This document shows positions 28,002 through 38,450 of a stretch of 64,000 nt of DNA, one piece after another (within the stretch, counting starts at the first letter, position 1; every line of letters begins with the position of its first letter). The notes under the pieces were generated by a model. It did no database searches and had not been told where the DNA came from. It saw only the letters and a program-made list of their open reading frames with translations. The translations under genes and the position numbers were made by a program. This stretch comes from Erythrobacter dokdonensis DSW-74. GTDB taxonomy: Bacteria > Pseudomonadota > Alphaproteobacteria > Sphingomonadales > Sphingomonadaceae. The stretch is from assembly GCF_001677335.1 (NCBI RefSeq), contig NZ_LZYB01000001.1, positions 762,928 to 826,927 on the forward strand. The letters are read 5' to 3'.

Positions 28002-29276
28002 TCAGGGCAGTTCGCCGCCGGTCTGGGCAAGAATCACCGCCAGTCCCACCGAAAGCCCTGCGACGAAGCGATCCCGGTCGATGGCAAGATACTCGGCAAG
28101 ACTGTGCGAGCGTCCTCCGCCCGCCCCGCTGCCAATGGTCAGGGCGGGGATCCCGAGGCTCATGGGGATGTTCGAATCGGTTGAGGAATCGTCGAGCCGG
28201 CCCCTGAAGCCCGCTGCCTGCGACGCTGACACCGCCATTTGCACCAGCGGATGATCGACAGGCGTCGCGCCCGCCGGGCGATCGCCGATCAATTCGGGCT
28301 CGAGCGATATCTGGCCTGCGCGGGTCGAACGCGAGGAATTCTCCTGTGCCACCGCAGCCTCCGCCGCTGCCAGCACGCCTTGTTCCAGCTTCCCCAGTTC
28401 AGCAGGATCGCCCGAGCGCATATCGATTTCGAGCACCACCCTGTCGGGGATCGCATTGACCGAGGTTCCCCCGCTGACAACGCTGGCGGAATAGGTCGTC
28501 TTGGGTTCGCCCGGCACGTCGATGGCGTAGATGCCGGTCACCGTGCCGGCCATGGCGGCCATCGGATTGACAATCCCGAAGGCGCCGTAGCTGTGCCCGC
28601 CCGGCCCGTTGAAGGCGAGACGATAGCGGCGCGATCCGACAGCGGCGTGAACGACCCGCCCGGCATCGGTTCCGTCGATTGAAAGAAACGCGCCGATACG
28701 GTCCTTCCATGCACCCTTGGTGAACAGATGGCGCACGCCGCGAAGGTCGCCCGCCCCTTCCTCGCCAACGGTGCCGACGAACAGAACCGGCTGACGCGTA
28801 GCGATGCGGTTCGCCTCCAGCAGCCGCACCCATGCGAGGATCGAGGCAAGGCCGAGGCTGTCATCCCCGATTCCCGGCGCCATCAACCGATCACCATCGC
28901 GGGTCACCGTGATCGGCGTGTCTTCGGGAAACACCGTGTCGAGATGGGCCGAGACGACAAAAACCGGACCTTCCGCACTTCCAGGACGGAGGGCAATGAC
29001 ATTGCCTTCCTCGTCGATGCTGACATCCGCAAGGCCCGCATCGCGCAGCATGTCCGCGAACAGCGCGGCACGCTCTGCCTCCTTGAAAGGTGGCGCGGGG
29101 GTTTCGGTGATGCGGATAAGGTCCGCGATCACGCGTTCATATTGCCGATCAAGCTGTTGATGCAGCGACGCGGGCAAAGCGCTCTGCGCCTCTTGCGCGA
29201 ATGCCGGTTCCAGAGGCAGCGTGCTCGTCACCGCTGCCGCCGCCGCCGCGAACTGTATCACCCGCCGAACCAACAT
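28002..29276 (-). CDS. Exported M20 family peptidase
   Basis: A 424-residue zinc peptidase of clan MH with a signal peptide ending in AFAQE (about 1-28). It has SAHLDTVFP with the first metal histidine and catalytic aspartate, GIGDDSLGLA with the bridging aspartate, GTVGEEGAGDLRG with the catalytic glutamate, the dimerisation domain (GPGGHSYGAF) and a late GGGRSHSLAE histidine. Start chosen at the ATG 29276, 8 bases after GAGGAG; ATGs at 29294 and 29297 are alternatives. It is divergent from a second M20 gene, probably sharing a control region of 136 bases. Confidence 0.9.
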   Translation of the reverse strand: MLVRRVIQFAAAAAAVTSTLPLEPAFAQEAQSALPASLHQQLDRQYERVIADLIRITETPAPPFKEAERAALFADMLRDAGLADVSIDEEGNVIALRPGSAEGPVFVVSAHLDTVFPEDTPITVTRDGDRLMAPGIGDDSLGLASILAWVRLLEANRIATRQPVLFVGTVGEEGAGDLRGVRHLFTKGAWKDRIGAFLSIDGTDAGRVVHAAVGSRRYRLAFNGPGGHSYGAFGIVNPMAAMAGTVTGIYAIDVPGEPKTTYSASVVSGGTSVNAIPDRVVLEIDMRSGDPAELGKLEQGVLAAAEAAVAQENSSRSTRAGQISLEPELIGDRPAGATPVDHPLVQMAVSASQAAGFRGRLDDSSTDSNIPMSLGIPALTIGSGAGGGRSHSLAEYLAIDRDRFVAGLSVGLAVILAQTGGELP

Positions 29277-29412
29277 GCCTTGCTCTCCTCGCATCATTCC
29301 CGGCACAGCTATGGCAGCTTGCCGGGGCGGCGCAAAGCCTGCCGGCGAAAGCCGTTGCGAAACCGTGGCTGACTGATACCTCTTGCGAGCGAAGGCAAAT
29401 GGGAGACTTGGC

Positions 29413-30918
29413 ATGGTACGGCCGATTGCGGGTTTAGGCATGGTTATGGCGCTCGTTCTGGCAGCAGCTCCCGCAGCAGCAGAGACACCGGAGCGTGACA
29501 AGATCGCGGCCACGGTTGCCGCGCAGCGCGATACGACGATCAAGGCTCTGCGGGACTGGATCGCGCTGCCCACAATCGCAGCGGAAAAGCGCGGCACCCC
29601 CGAAGGCGCCGAATATATGAAGCAGCTCGCGCTCGACGCGGGCTTCCAGCAGGCCAGGATAATCCCCACGGACGGTGTGCCCGCAGTCTTCGCGACGCTT
29701 GACGCCGGGGCGCCGACTACGCTCGGCATCTACTTCATGTATGACGTCAAGCAGTTCGATCCGGCCGAATGGGATTCCCCTCCGCTCGAAGGACGGCTTG
29801 TCGAACGCCCCGGCGAAGGCCTTGCAATCTACGGCCGCGGGGCGGTCAACCAGAAGGGGCCGGAAATGGCCTTCCTCGCCGCGATCAAGGCGATCCAGGC
29901 CAGCGGGCGCAAGCTGCCCGTCAACCTTGTGCTGGTGGCCGAGGGCGAGGAAGAGGTTGCCTCGACCCATTTCGATCAGGTCGTCGCCGTGCCAGAGGTG
30001 CAGGCCGCGCTTGCGAAGACGATCGGCGTATTCATCCCGTCGGCGGCACAGAGCAAAGATGGCAGCGCCAACATCACGCTGGGAGCCAAGGGCGCCGTCG
30101 AGTTCCAGCTTGTGGTCGGCGGCGAGACCTCGGATAAGTACCCAAAGACCGACATCCACTCGTCCAACCACGCACGCATCGAGAACCCGGCTTGGCGACT
30201 GGTCAAAGCGCTCGATACGCTGGTGGCCGATGACGGGCACACCCCTGCCATCGACGGGTGGTTCGAAAACGTCCGCCCGCTGACCCCGCGCCAGAAGGAA
30301 CTGATCGCCGAGGGCGCGAAGCTCAATCCCGAAGCGCAGGAAAAGGCCGCGCTCGGCATCGGAAGGTGGATCGATGACGAGGACTACATCACCAGCCTCG
30401 AACGCTTCTACTCGCAGCCCACGGTCAACATCCAAGGGCTGGTAGCGGGCTATACCGGACCAGGTGGCAAGACGGTGCTGCCCGGCCGGGCCGAGGCCAA
30501 GCTCGAATTCCGGCTGGTACCGGCGATGACCAAGGCCGAGGCGGTGGGCAAGCTGAAGGCGCATCTTGCCAAGCGCGGGTTCGACGATGTGCAGGTGACG
30601 GTTTCGGGCGGCTACGGACCCAACGAAACCGAGGAGGACAGCGTGCTGATCCGCGCGCAGAAGCGCCTGTTTGACGAGACCGGTATTCCCTATGCGATCC
30701 GGCCGCGCAATGCGGGCAGCTGGCCGGGGGTGATCTTCAATGGTCCGCCGCTCAACTTGCCTGCATCCCAATTCGGTCTAAGTCGCGGTGGCGGTGCCCA
30801 TGCGCCCAACGAATGGTTCCTGATCGAAAGCAGCGAGCCCAAGGTCTATGGCCTCGATCAGGCGACCATGGCCTATGTCGACTACCTATATACGGTGGCA
30901 GAAGAGGCTGCGAAGTAG
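29413..30918 (+). CDS. Exported M20/M28-type peptidase
   Basis: A 501-residue exported zinc peptidase. The signal peptide is about 1-25 (ending AAAET). Motifs are YFMYDVKQFDP in the first metal site position, IYGRGAVNQKGPEMAFLAAI with the bridging aspartate replaced by asparagine-like context (AVNQKG), and VAEGEEEVAST with the catalytic glutamates. HxD is written YDV here, so at least one usual metal ligand differs. It follows GGGAGA before the ATG at 29413. It may cleave dipeptides or acyl amino acids; specificity is unknown. The gene ends just before a strong hairpin terminator. Confidence 0.82.
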   Translation: MVRPIAGLGMVMALVLAAAPAAAETPERDKIAATVAAQRDTTIKALRDWIALPTIAAEKRGTPEGAEYMKQLALDAGFQQARIIPTDGVPAVFATLDAGAPTTLGIYFMYDVKQFDPAEWDSPPLEGRLVERPGEGLAIYGRGAVNQKGPEMAFLAAIKAIQASGRKLPVNLVLVAEGEEEVASTHFDQVVAVPEVQAALAKTIGVFIPSAAQSKDGSANITLGAKGAVEFQLVVGGETSDKYPKTDIHSSNHARIENPAWRLVKALDTLVADDGHTPAIDGWFENVRPLTPRQKELIAEGAKLNPEAQEKAALGIGRWIDDEDYITSLERFYSQPTVNIQGLVAGYTGPGGKTVLPGRAEAKLEFRLVPAMTKAEAVGKLKAHLAKRGFDDVQVTVSGGYGPNETEEDSVLIRAQKRLFDETGIPYAIRPRNAGSWPGVIFNGPPLNLPASQFGLSRGGGAHAPNEWFLIESSEPKVYGLDQATMAYVDYLYTVAEEAAK

Positions 30919-30947
30919 CCGCATTTTCCGCACCCAAATAGCCAAGC

Positions 30948-30983
30948 AAAGGGCCGCCCTGCGATAAGCGGGACGGCCCTTTC
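30948..30983 (+). terminator. Rho-independent terminator between convergent genes
   Basis: AAAGGGCCG (30948-30956) pairs with CGGCCCTTT (30974-30982), and the stem extends inward with one mismatch. The run of A on one side and TTTC on the other makes it usable from both directions. It separates the + strand peptidase gene from the - strand acyl-CoA dehydrogenase gene. Confidence 0.8.
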
Positions 30984-31006
30984 TTGTTGCCCTGTCAACG
31001 GAAAAC

Positions 31007-32812
31007 TCAGGCAGCGGTGGCAAAGGCCTCGGCCGGGAGCTTCATCATGTAGTCGCTGCCCGCTTCGAGCTTGCGGCGCAGTGCGCCTGCATCAGGCAGA
31101 AAGCGTTCGGCGTAGTAGTTGGCCGAAACCAGCTTGGCTTCGTAGAACGCCTTGTCCTCCGGCTCGCCAACCAGCTTGGCGGCAGCGACCTTGGCCATCT
31201 TCAGCCAGAAGAAGCCCAGCGTCACGATGCCCATGATGTGCATGTAGTGATGGGCGCCCGCGCCAAGGTGGTTGGGATTGGCCATCGCGTTCTGCATGAA
31301 CCACATGGTGGCCGCCTTCTGTTCACCCAGCGCCTTTTCGAGCCGCTCGGCGATGGGCTTCAGGGTTTCGTCCTGCTTGGCGGCGGCGATTTCCTCGTCG
31401 ATCATGGCGAAGAAGGCCTGGATCGCCTTGCCGCCGTTCATGGCGAGCTTGCGGCCGCACAGGTCCATCGCCTGCACGCCGTTGGCGCCTTCGTAGATCA
31501 TCGCGATGCGGCTATCGCGCACGAACTGCTCCATGCCCCATTCGCGCACATAGCCGTGGCCGCCATAGACCTGCTGCATGTTGTTGGCGATGTCGTAGCC
31601 CTTGTCGGTGCCGTAGCCCTTGATGACCGGAGTCATCAGCCCGATCAGCATGTCGGCCATCTCGCGCTCTTCGGCGGTCTGGGCCTTGTGGGTGAGGTCC
31701 ACCTGCAAGGCACCCCACAGGCACAGCGCCCGCATGGCTTCGGTGAAGACCTTGGCATCCATCAGCATCCGGCGCACGTCGGGGTGGACGAAGATCGGAT
31801 CGGCCTTGGCAGCAGGGTCCGCGGGGCCGGTCAGCGCACGGCCCTGACGGCGGTCGAGCGCGTAATTGACCGCGTTCTGATAGGCGACTTCGGCCTGGGC
31901 ATAGCCCTGGATGCCGACGCCGAGGCGCGCGGCATTCATCATGATGAACATCGCGGCGAGGCCCTTGTTCTCCTCGCCCACCATGTAACCGGTCGCGCCG
32001 TCATAGTTGAGCAGGCAGGTGGCGTTGCCGTGGATGCCCATCTTCTTTTCGATCGAACCGCAGGTCACGCCATTGCGCTCGGCCGGGTTGCCGTCGGCAT
32101 CGAGCAGGAACTTGGGAACGATGAACAGCGAAATGCCCTTGGTGCTGTCGGGCGCGCCCGGGGTCTTGGCCAGTACCAGATGGATGATGTTGCTGGTCAG
32201 GTCATGCTCGCCGGCGGAAATGAAGATCTTGGTGCCGGTGATCGCATAGGTGCCGTCGCCATTGGGCACGGCCTTGGTGCGGATCATGCCGAGATCGGTG
32301 CCGCAATGCGGTTCGGTCAGGTTCATCGTGCCCGACCATTCGCCCGAGATCATCTTGGGGACATACATCGCCTTCTGCTCGTCCGAACCCTTTGCGAGGA
32401 TCGCCGAGATCGCGCCCGCGGTAAGGCCCGGGTACATGGCGAAGGCCTGATTGGCGGTGCCGGTATATTCCTCCAGCACAAAGCCGAGCACATGCGGCAG
32501 GCCCTGACCGCCGAATTCTTCGGGCTGCGCAAGCGTGCCCCAACCGCTTTCGACATAGGCCTGATAGGCTTCCTTGAAGCCCGGAGGGGTAGTGACGGAG
32601 CCGTCTTCGTGGCGCGTGCAACCGTGTTCGTCACCGGCCTGATTGATCGGTGCGAGCACTTCGGCGCAGAACTTGCCCGCTTCGTTGATGACGGTGTCGA
32701 TCATGTCGGGGCTGGCGTTCTCGAAGCCCGGAAGATTGCCGTAGCTGGCAAGGTCGAGCACCTCGTTGACGATGAAGCGCGTGTCGCGGGTGGGGGCGGT
32801 ATAGGTCGGCAT
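31007..32812 (-). CDS. Acyl-CoA dehydrogenase, long (~600-residue) type
   Basis: FAD enzyme oxidising an acyl-CoA thioester. The 601 residues have an N-terminal domain with LAQPEEFGGQGLP, the FAD-binding MNLTEPHCGTDLG (about 160-172), and IYEGANGVQAMDL, where the glutamate is the expected catalytic base. A C-terminal extension of about 130 residues follows, as in DmdC-like enzymes (3-methylmercaptopropionyl-CoA dehydrogenase). The substrate is not fixed by sequence. The ATG at 32812 is used. A MerR regulator gene lies 56 bases upstream on the same strand. Confidence 0.9.
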   Translation of the reverse strand: MPTYTAPTRDTRFIVNEVLDLASYGNLPGFENASPDMIDTVINEAGKFCAEVLAPINQAGDEHGCTRHEDGSVTTPPGFKEAYQAYVESGWGTLAQPEEFGGQGLPHVLGFVLEEYTGTANQAFAMYPGLTAGAISAILAKGSDEQKAMYVPKMISGEWSGTMNLTEPHCGTDLGMIRTKAVPNGDGTYAITGTKIFISAGEHDLTSNIIHLVLAKTPGAPDSTKGISLFIVPKFLLDADGNPAERNGVTCGSIEKKMGIHGNATCLLNYDGATGYMVGEENKGLAAMFIMMNAARLGVGIQGYAQAEVAYQNAVNYALDRRQGRALTGPADPAAKADPIFVHPDVRRMLMDAKVFTEAMRALCLWGALQVDLTHKAQTAEEREMADMLIGLMTPVIKGYGTDKGYDIANNMQQVYGGHGYVREWGMEQFVRDSRIAMIYEGANGVQAMDLCGRKLAMNGGKAIQAFFAMIDEEIAAAKQDETLKPIAERLEKALGEQKAATMWFMQNAMANPNHLGAGAHHYMHIMGIVTLGFFWLKMAKVAAAKLVGEPEDKAFYEAKLVSANYYAERFLPDAGALRRKLEAGSDYMMKLPAEAFATAA

Positions 32813-32868
32813 CACATGATCCCTTGGATGTGCGTGGACGGACAGGAGGTGAAACGGCGCGAGGCCGG

Positions 32869-33333
32869 TCAACCGAGGTCGAGTTTCTCGATCTCGGCGA
32901 CGAATTCGGTGAGTTCATTGATCGACGAATCGATGTCGTCGCGCTGCGCCTTGAGCTTGGCGATATGCGCGCGGCATTTCTCGATCGTGACGCGGCGCTG
33001 TTCGACACGGCCATCGTCGAGATCGTAGAGGTCGATCATCTCCCGGATCTCGGTCAGGCTGAAGCCGACATTCTTGGCGCGCATGATCCAGGCGAGCCGG
33101 GCGCGGTCACGCTTGGAATAGACGCGGGTCAGGCCGACGCGCGCAGGGCTGATAAGGCCCTCGTCTTCGTAGAAGCGCAGCGCACGGGCCGTGCAGCCGA
33201 ATTCCGACGTCAGGTCGGAGATGGTGAATTGCTCGCGCGCATGAATATCGGGCCGATCAAGGTGCGCGCCATTACGGCGCGGTTCGAGTTCAGCCTTTCC
33301 GGCGGCGGCATGTTGGGCAGGAGCGGTAGCCAT
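32869..33333 (-). CDS. MerR family regulator, LiuR-like
   Basis: A 154-residue MerR-type regulator. The winged-helix domain is at about 36-105 (FTISDLTSEFGCTARALRFY and a DEGLISPARVG wing), followed by a dimerisation coiled coil (about 108-150). It lacks the cysteines of metal-sensing MerR proteins. Being upstream of an acyl-CoA dehydrogenase gene suggests a LiuR-like role controlling acyl-CoA catabolism. The start at 33333 leaves a 35-residue N-terminal tail, so a later start is possible. Confidence 0.85.
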   Translation of the reverse strand: MATAPAQHAAAGKAELEPRRNGAHLDRPDIHAREQFTISDLTSEFGCTARALRFYEDEGLISPARVGLTRVYSKRDRARLAWIMRAKNVGFSLTEIREMIDLYDLDDGRVEQRRVTIEKCRAHIAKLKAQRDDIDSSINELTEFVAEIEKLDLG

Positions 33334-33365
33334 GCCGCCTGACCTACCTTACCTTTACGTGAGCG

Positions 33366-33761
33366 TCAAGTCTTGACCTTAACGAGAACGGTACCCTCGT
33401 CACCGCTCTCGACACGGCGATAAAAACAGCTCCGCGCACCGGTATGGCAAGTCGGTCCAGCCGGCCTTGCCCGAATCACGAGCGCGTCCTGGTCGCAATC
33501 AACGCGGATTTCCAATGCATCCAGGTAATGGCCCGAAGTCTCGCCCTTGAGCCAAAGCGCCTGCCGCGAGCGTGACCAGAAGTACACCTTTCCACTCTCC
33601 AGCGTCCGATCCAGCGCTTCGCGGTTCATGTGCGCCACCACCAGCACCTCACCGGATGCGGCATCAACGACCACGGCGGTCAACAATCCGGCCGGATCGA
33701 ATTTGGGGGCAAAAATCGAACCTTGCTCGCGCTCATCGGTGCTCAGCAGATGATCGGTCAT
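33366..33761 (-). CDS. hisI: Phosphoribosyl-AMP cyclohydrolase
   Basis: Opens the purine ring of phosphoribosyl-AMP, third step of histidine synthesis. The 131 residues contain [20 protein letters not shown] with the aspartates and cysteine that bind Mg and Zn, then GARSCFYR, and [19 protein letters not shown]. The HisE domain is absent, so it is a stand-alone HisI. The ATG at 33761 follows GGAGA. No other his genes are in the window. Confidence 0.96.
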   Translation of the reverse strand: MTDHLLSTDEREQGSIFAPKFDPAGLLTAVVVDAASGEVLVVAHMNREALDRTLESGKVYFWSRSRQALWLKGETSGHYLDALEIRVDCDQDALVIRARPAGPTCHTGARSCFYRRVESGDEGTVLVKVKT

Positions 33762-33944
33762 ATTCGTCTCCGGAGAGTCCACGGCCCGCTCATGCGCGGA
33801 TTGTTGCACGTTCACAACAGCGGCTTGCAAAAAACGTCAGATACAAAGGTTAGGCCTTCCGCATTGCAAGCCACGATGGAACAACAGGTCACGAACTCCG
33901 CAAGGGGTTCTCCACCGAACAATGGCATCGCCTGATGCCGGGTT

Positions 33945-34120
33945 CAGGGGGTGACCGTGGCGCAGGCCGGCAGCGGGGTGCCGGAGCGACCGGTTGAACG
34001 ATGAGGGACAGGATCCCGATGGCCTATCTAGGGGGTGGCCATCAAGGCCCGAAAGGGTGGATCCGCACCGTTTCGTCACGCGGCGCCCGGGGCTCACAAG
34101 GCCTCGGGCGTTTCGTTTTT
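33945..34120 (+). ncRNA. Candidate structured small RNA ending in a terminator
   Basis: The 332 bases between hisI and comF hold no credible gene but several strong helices. CCGGCA (33967-33972) pairs with TGCCGG (33979-33984). GGATCC at 34011-34016 and 34059-34064 close a helix over two inner hairpins: GATGGCC/GGCCATC (34018-34024, 34037-34043) and CCC-GAAA-GGG (34048-34057, a GNRA loop). A terminator hairpin follows. It lacks the 4.5S RNA core and the RNase P and tmRNA signatures. The 5' end is a guess; another hairpin (GGCATC 33924-33929 with GATGCC 33934-33939) lies just upstream. No known family recognised. Confidence 0.45.
34085..34120 (+). terminator. Terminator hairpin reading left to right
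   Basis: GCCCGGGGC (34085-34093) pairs with GCCTCGGGC (34101-34109, one G-T pair), followed by GTTTCGTTTTT. The T tract is on the + strand only, so it ends + strand transcripts. There is no protein gene on that strand upstream, which points to a small RNA. The stem also holds the comF stop codon on the other strand (34094-34096). Confidence 0.65.
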
Positions 34121-34840
34121 GGGGCTCGCGCCACGGTGCCCGCCATCATCGACCCGGGCAAAACACGCGACCGAGACGCTGCGCGCGTCCGCCCCAGCCA
34201 GCGCGCCGACACAAGCCCGCGCCGTCGCTCCGCTGGTGAACACATCATCGACCAGCACCACATCGCGACCGGCAATCGCTGCGCGCCTGCGCGGGTTTAC
34301 GATGATGGCCCCGGCCAGCGCCCGGTCACGCGCCTCGCGCCCCAGCCCGCCGAGGCTCGGGGTGCGCTTGCGGCGCAGCAGGCCATCGACCAGCACTTCG
34401 CCCTTGCCAAGCCGCGCTAGCTCTACCGCCAGCAGCGCCGCCTGATTGAACCCGCGCTGCCACAGACGCCAGCGGTGGAGCGGCACCGGCACCAGCACCG
34501 GCTTGCCCAGCCCCGCATCGGTTTCGGGCAGCCGCGCCGCGATCAACCGGGCCAGCAGCCGCGCCAACGCTATCCGGCGGCCGTGCTTGTAATCGAGCAC
34601 AAGCCGACGCGAGGCATCATTGTAGAACGTCGCGGCATGGGCCGGCACCGGGCGACCGTGATCGTGCCATGCGGCCACGGCCTCGCCGCCCCCTTCACCG
34701 GGAATGTCGAGAAGGCTCCAGCAATCCGCGCACAGCCCGTCCTGATCGGCAAGCGCGGTGCCGCACAGCGGACAACGCGGCGGATAGACGAGATCCACCA
34801 GCGGCTTCACGCCCCGGGCCAAGTGTGCGACCACTGCCAT
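34094..34840 (-). CDS. comF: ComF family phosphoribosyltransferase-like protein
   Basis: A 248-residue protein of the ComF family, linked to natural transformation in several bacteria. The N-terminal zinc ribbon has YPPRCPLCG and CADCW (residues about 16-45). The PRTase motif VVLVDDVFTSGATARAC (about 205-221) is intact. The ATG at 34840 is used. It is divergent from the methyltransferase gene with 57 bases between. Whether this organism takes up DNA is not shown here. Confidence 0.9.
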   Translation of the reverse strand: MAVVAHLARGVKPLVDLVYPPRCPLCGTALADQDGLCADCWSLLDIPGEGGGEAVAAWHDHGRPVPAHAATFYNDASRRLVLDYKHGRRIALARLLARLIAARLPETDAGLGKPVLVPVPLHRWRLWQRGFNQAALLAVELARLGKGEVLVDGLLRRKRTPSLGGLGREARDRALAGAIIVNPRRRAAIAGRDVVLVDDVFTSGATARACVGALAGADARSVSVACFARVDDGGHRGASPKNETPEAL

Positions 34841-34897
34841 CGATCGCGAGTGTCGCACGGCTTGCACTGTGCTGGCAAGCGCGGCAGGGCGGCTTGC

Positions 34898-35658
34898 ATG
34901 AGCGCACCCGCTATCCCCACCATCTTCAGCCCGGCCCGTCGCCGCAATCGCCTCGCCCGCGCACAGATGCGCCGTGAGCACGCCGATGCCGCGCGCTTCA
35001 TCGCCGAAGACATGATCGAGGATACGCTCGAACGGCTCGGCTTCCTGCGCCACGAACCGGCGCGCGCCTTGGTGCTCGGCGATTGGACCGGCGAGCTGGC
35101 TGCGCGGCTTAGCGCCAGCGGGGCGGAGGTGGCGGTGCCTGACGACATCGATCTCGAAGCGCCCTACTCCGTCAGCGGATTCGACCTGATCACCGTCACC
35201 GGGCTGCTCGATGCGGTGAACGATCTGCCCGGCGCGCTGATCCACCTGCGCAGCGCGCTTGCACCCGGCGGGCTGGTGATCGCCCATTTCATCGGCGGCC
35301 AGAGCCTGCCAGCCCTGCGTGCCGCGATGCTCGCCGCCGAGCCGGACAGGCCTGCCGCGCGCATCCATCCGCTGGTCGACCCGCGGGCTGCCCCGGCCCT
35401 GCTCCAGCGTGCGGGGTGGAAGGATCCGGTGGTCGATACCCACGCGTTGACGGTGCGCTATTCCTCGCTCGACCGGCTGGTGGCGGATCTGCGCGATTCC
35501 GGGCTCGGCAATGCGCTGGCCAAGCCCGCCGCGCCGCTTGGACGCGCCGCGCTTTCCCGAGCGCGCACCGCCTTCACCGCACGCGCCGATGCCGATGGCA
35601 AGACGGCCGAGACCTTCGAGATCGTCACCCTCACCGGACGACGTTCGCTCGCCGGAAC

Positions 35659-35662
<4 letters not shown>
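34898..35662 (+). CDS. NDUFAF5-like SAM-dependent methyltransferase family protein
   Basis: A 254-residue protein with the start pattern IFSPARRRNRLARAQMRR and a Rossmann-like core (ALVLGDWTGELAARL; VTGLLDAVNDLPGALIHLRS; LAPGGLVIAHFIGGQSL). It resembles the NDUFAF5 group; human NDUFAF5 hydroxylates an arginine of complex I. The SAM-binding glycine motif is weak (GDWTGE). It lies back to back with comF, an arrangement I associate with alphaproteobacteria, and converges with ppdK with a 4-base overlap. Confidence 0.78.
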
Positions 35663-38331
<2,669 letters not shown>

Positions 38332-38350
38332 GGCATTTCCCGCAGTTACT

Positions 38351-38382
38351 CAGCTTGACAAACTTGACAGGGTGTCAAGCTG
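38351..38382. promoter_or_regulatory. Large inverted repeat upstream of ppdK, candidate operator
   Basis: CAGCTTGACA (38351-38360) and TGTCAAGCTG (38373-38382) are a perfect 10-base inverted repeat. A further CTTGACA copy is in the loop (38363-38369) and another at 38425-38431. The ppdK start is 20 bases away at 38331. The 119-base gap to glyS holds nothing else. The repeat may bind a dimeric regulator of ppdK; which one is unknown. Confidence 0.55.
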
Positions 38383-38450
38383 ATTTTCGATGATATTGCT
38401 TTGATCTGTCTATGTTTTCGTCCACTTGACAGACAGGGGAGCAAGGGCCT

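Noticed and set aside
33930..34110. 4.5S (SRP), RNase P, 6S or tmRNA gene
   Set aside because: The invariant SRP core (around GGTCAGG and GGAAGCAGCC), the RNase P signature and the tmRNA ends are absent. Kept only as an unassigned RNA candidate.
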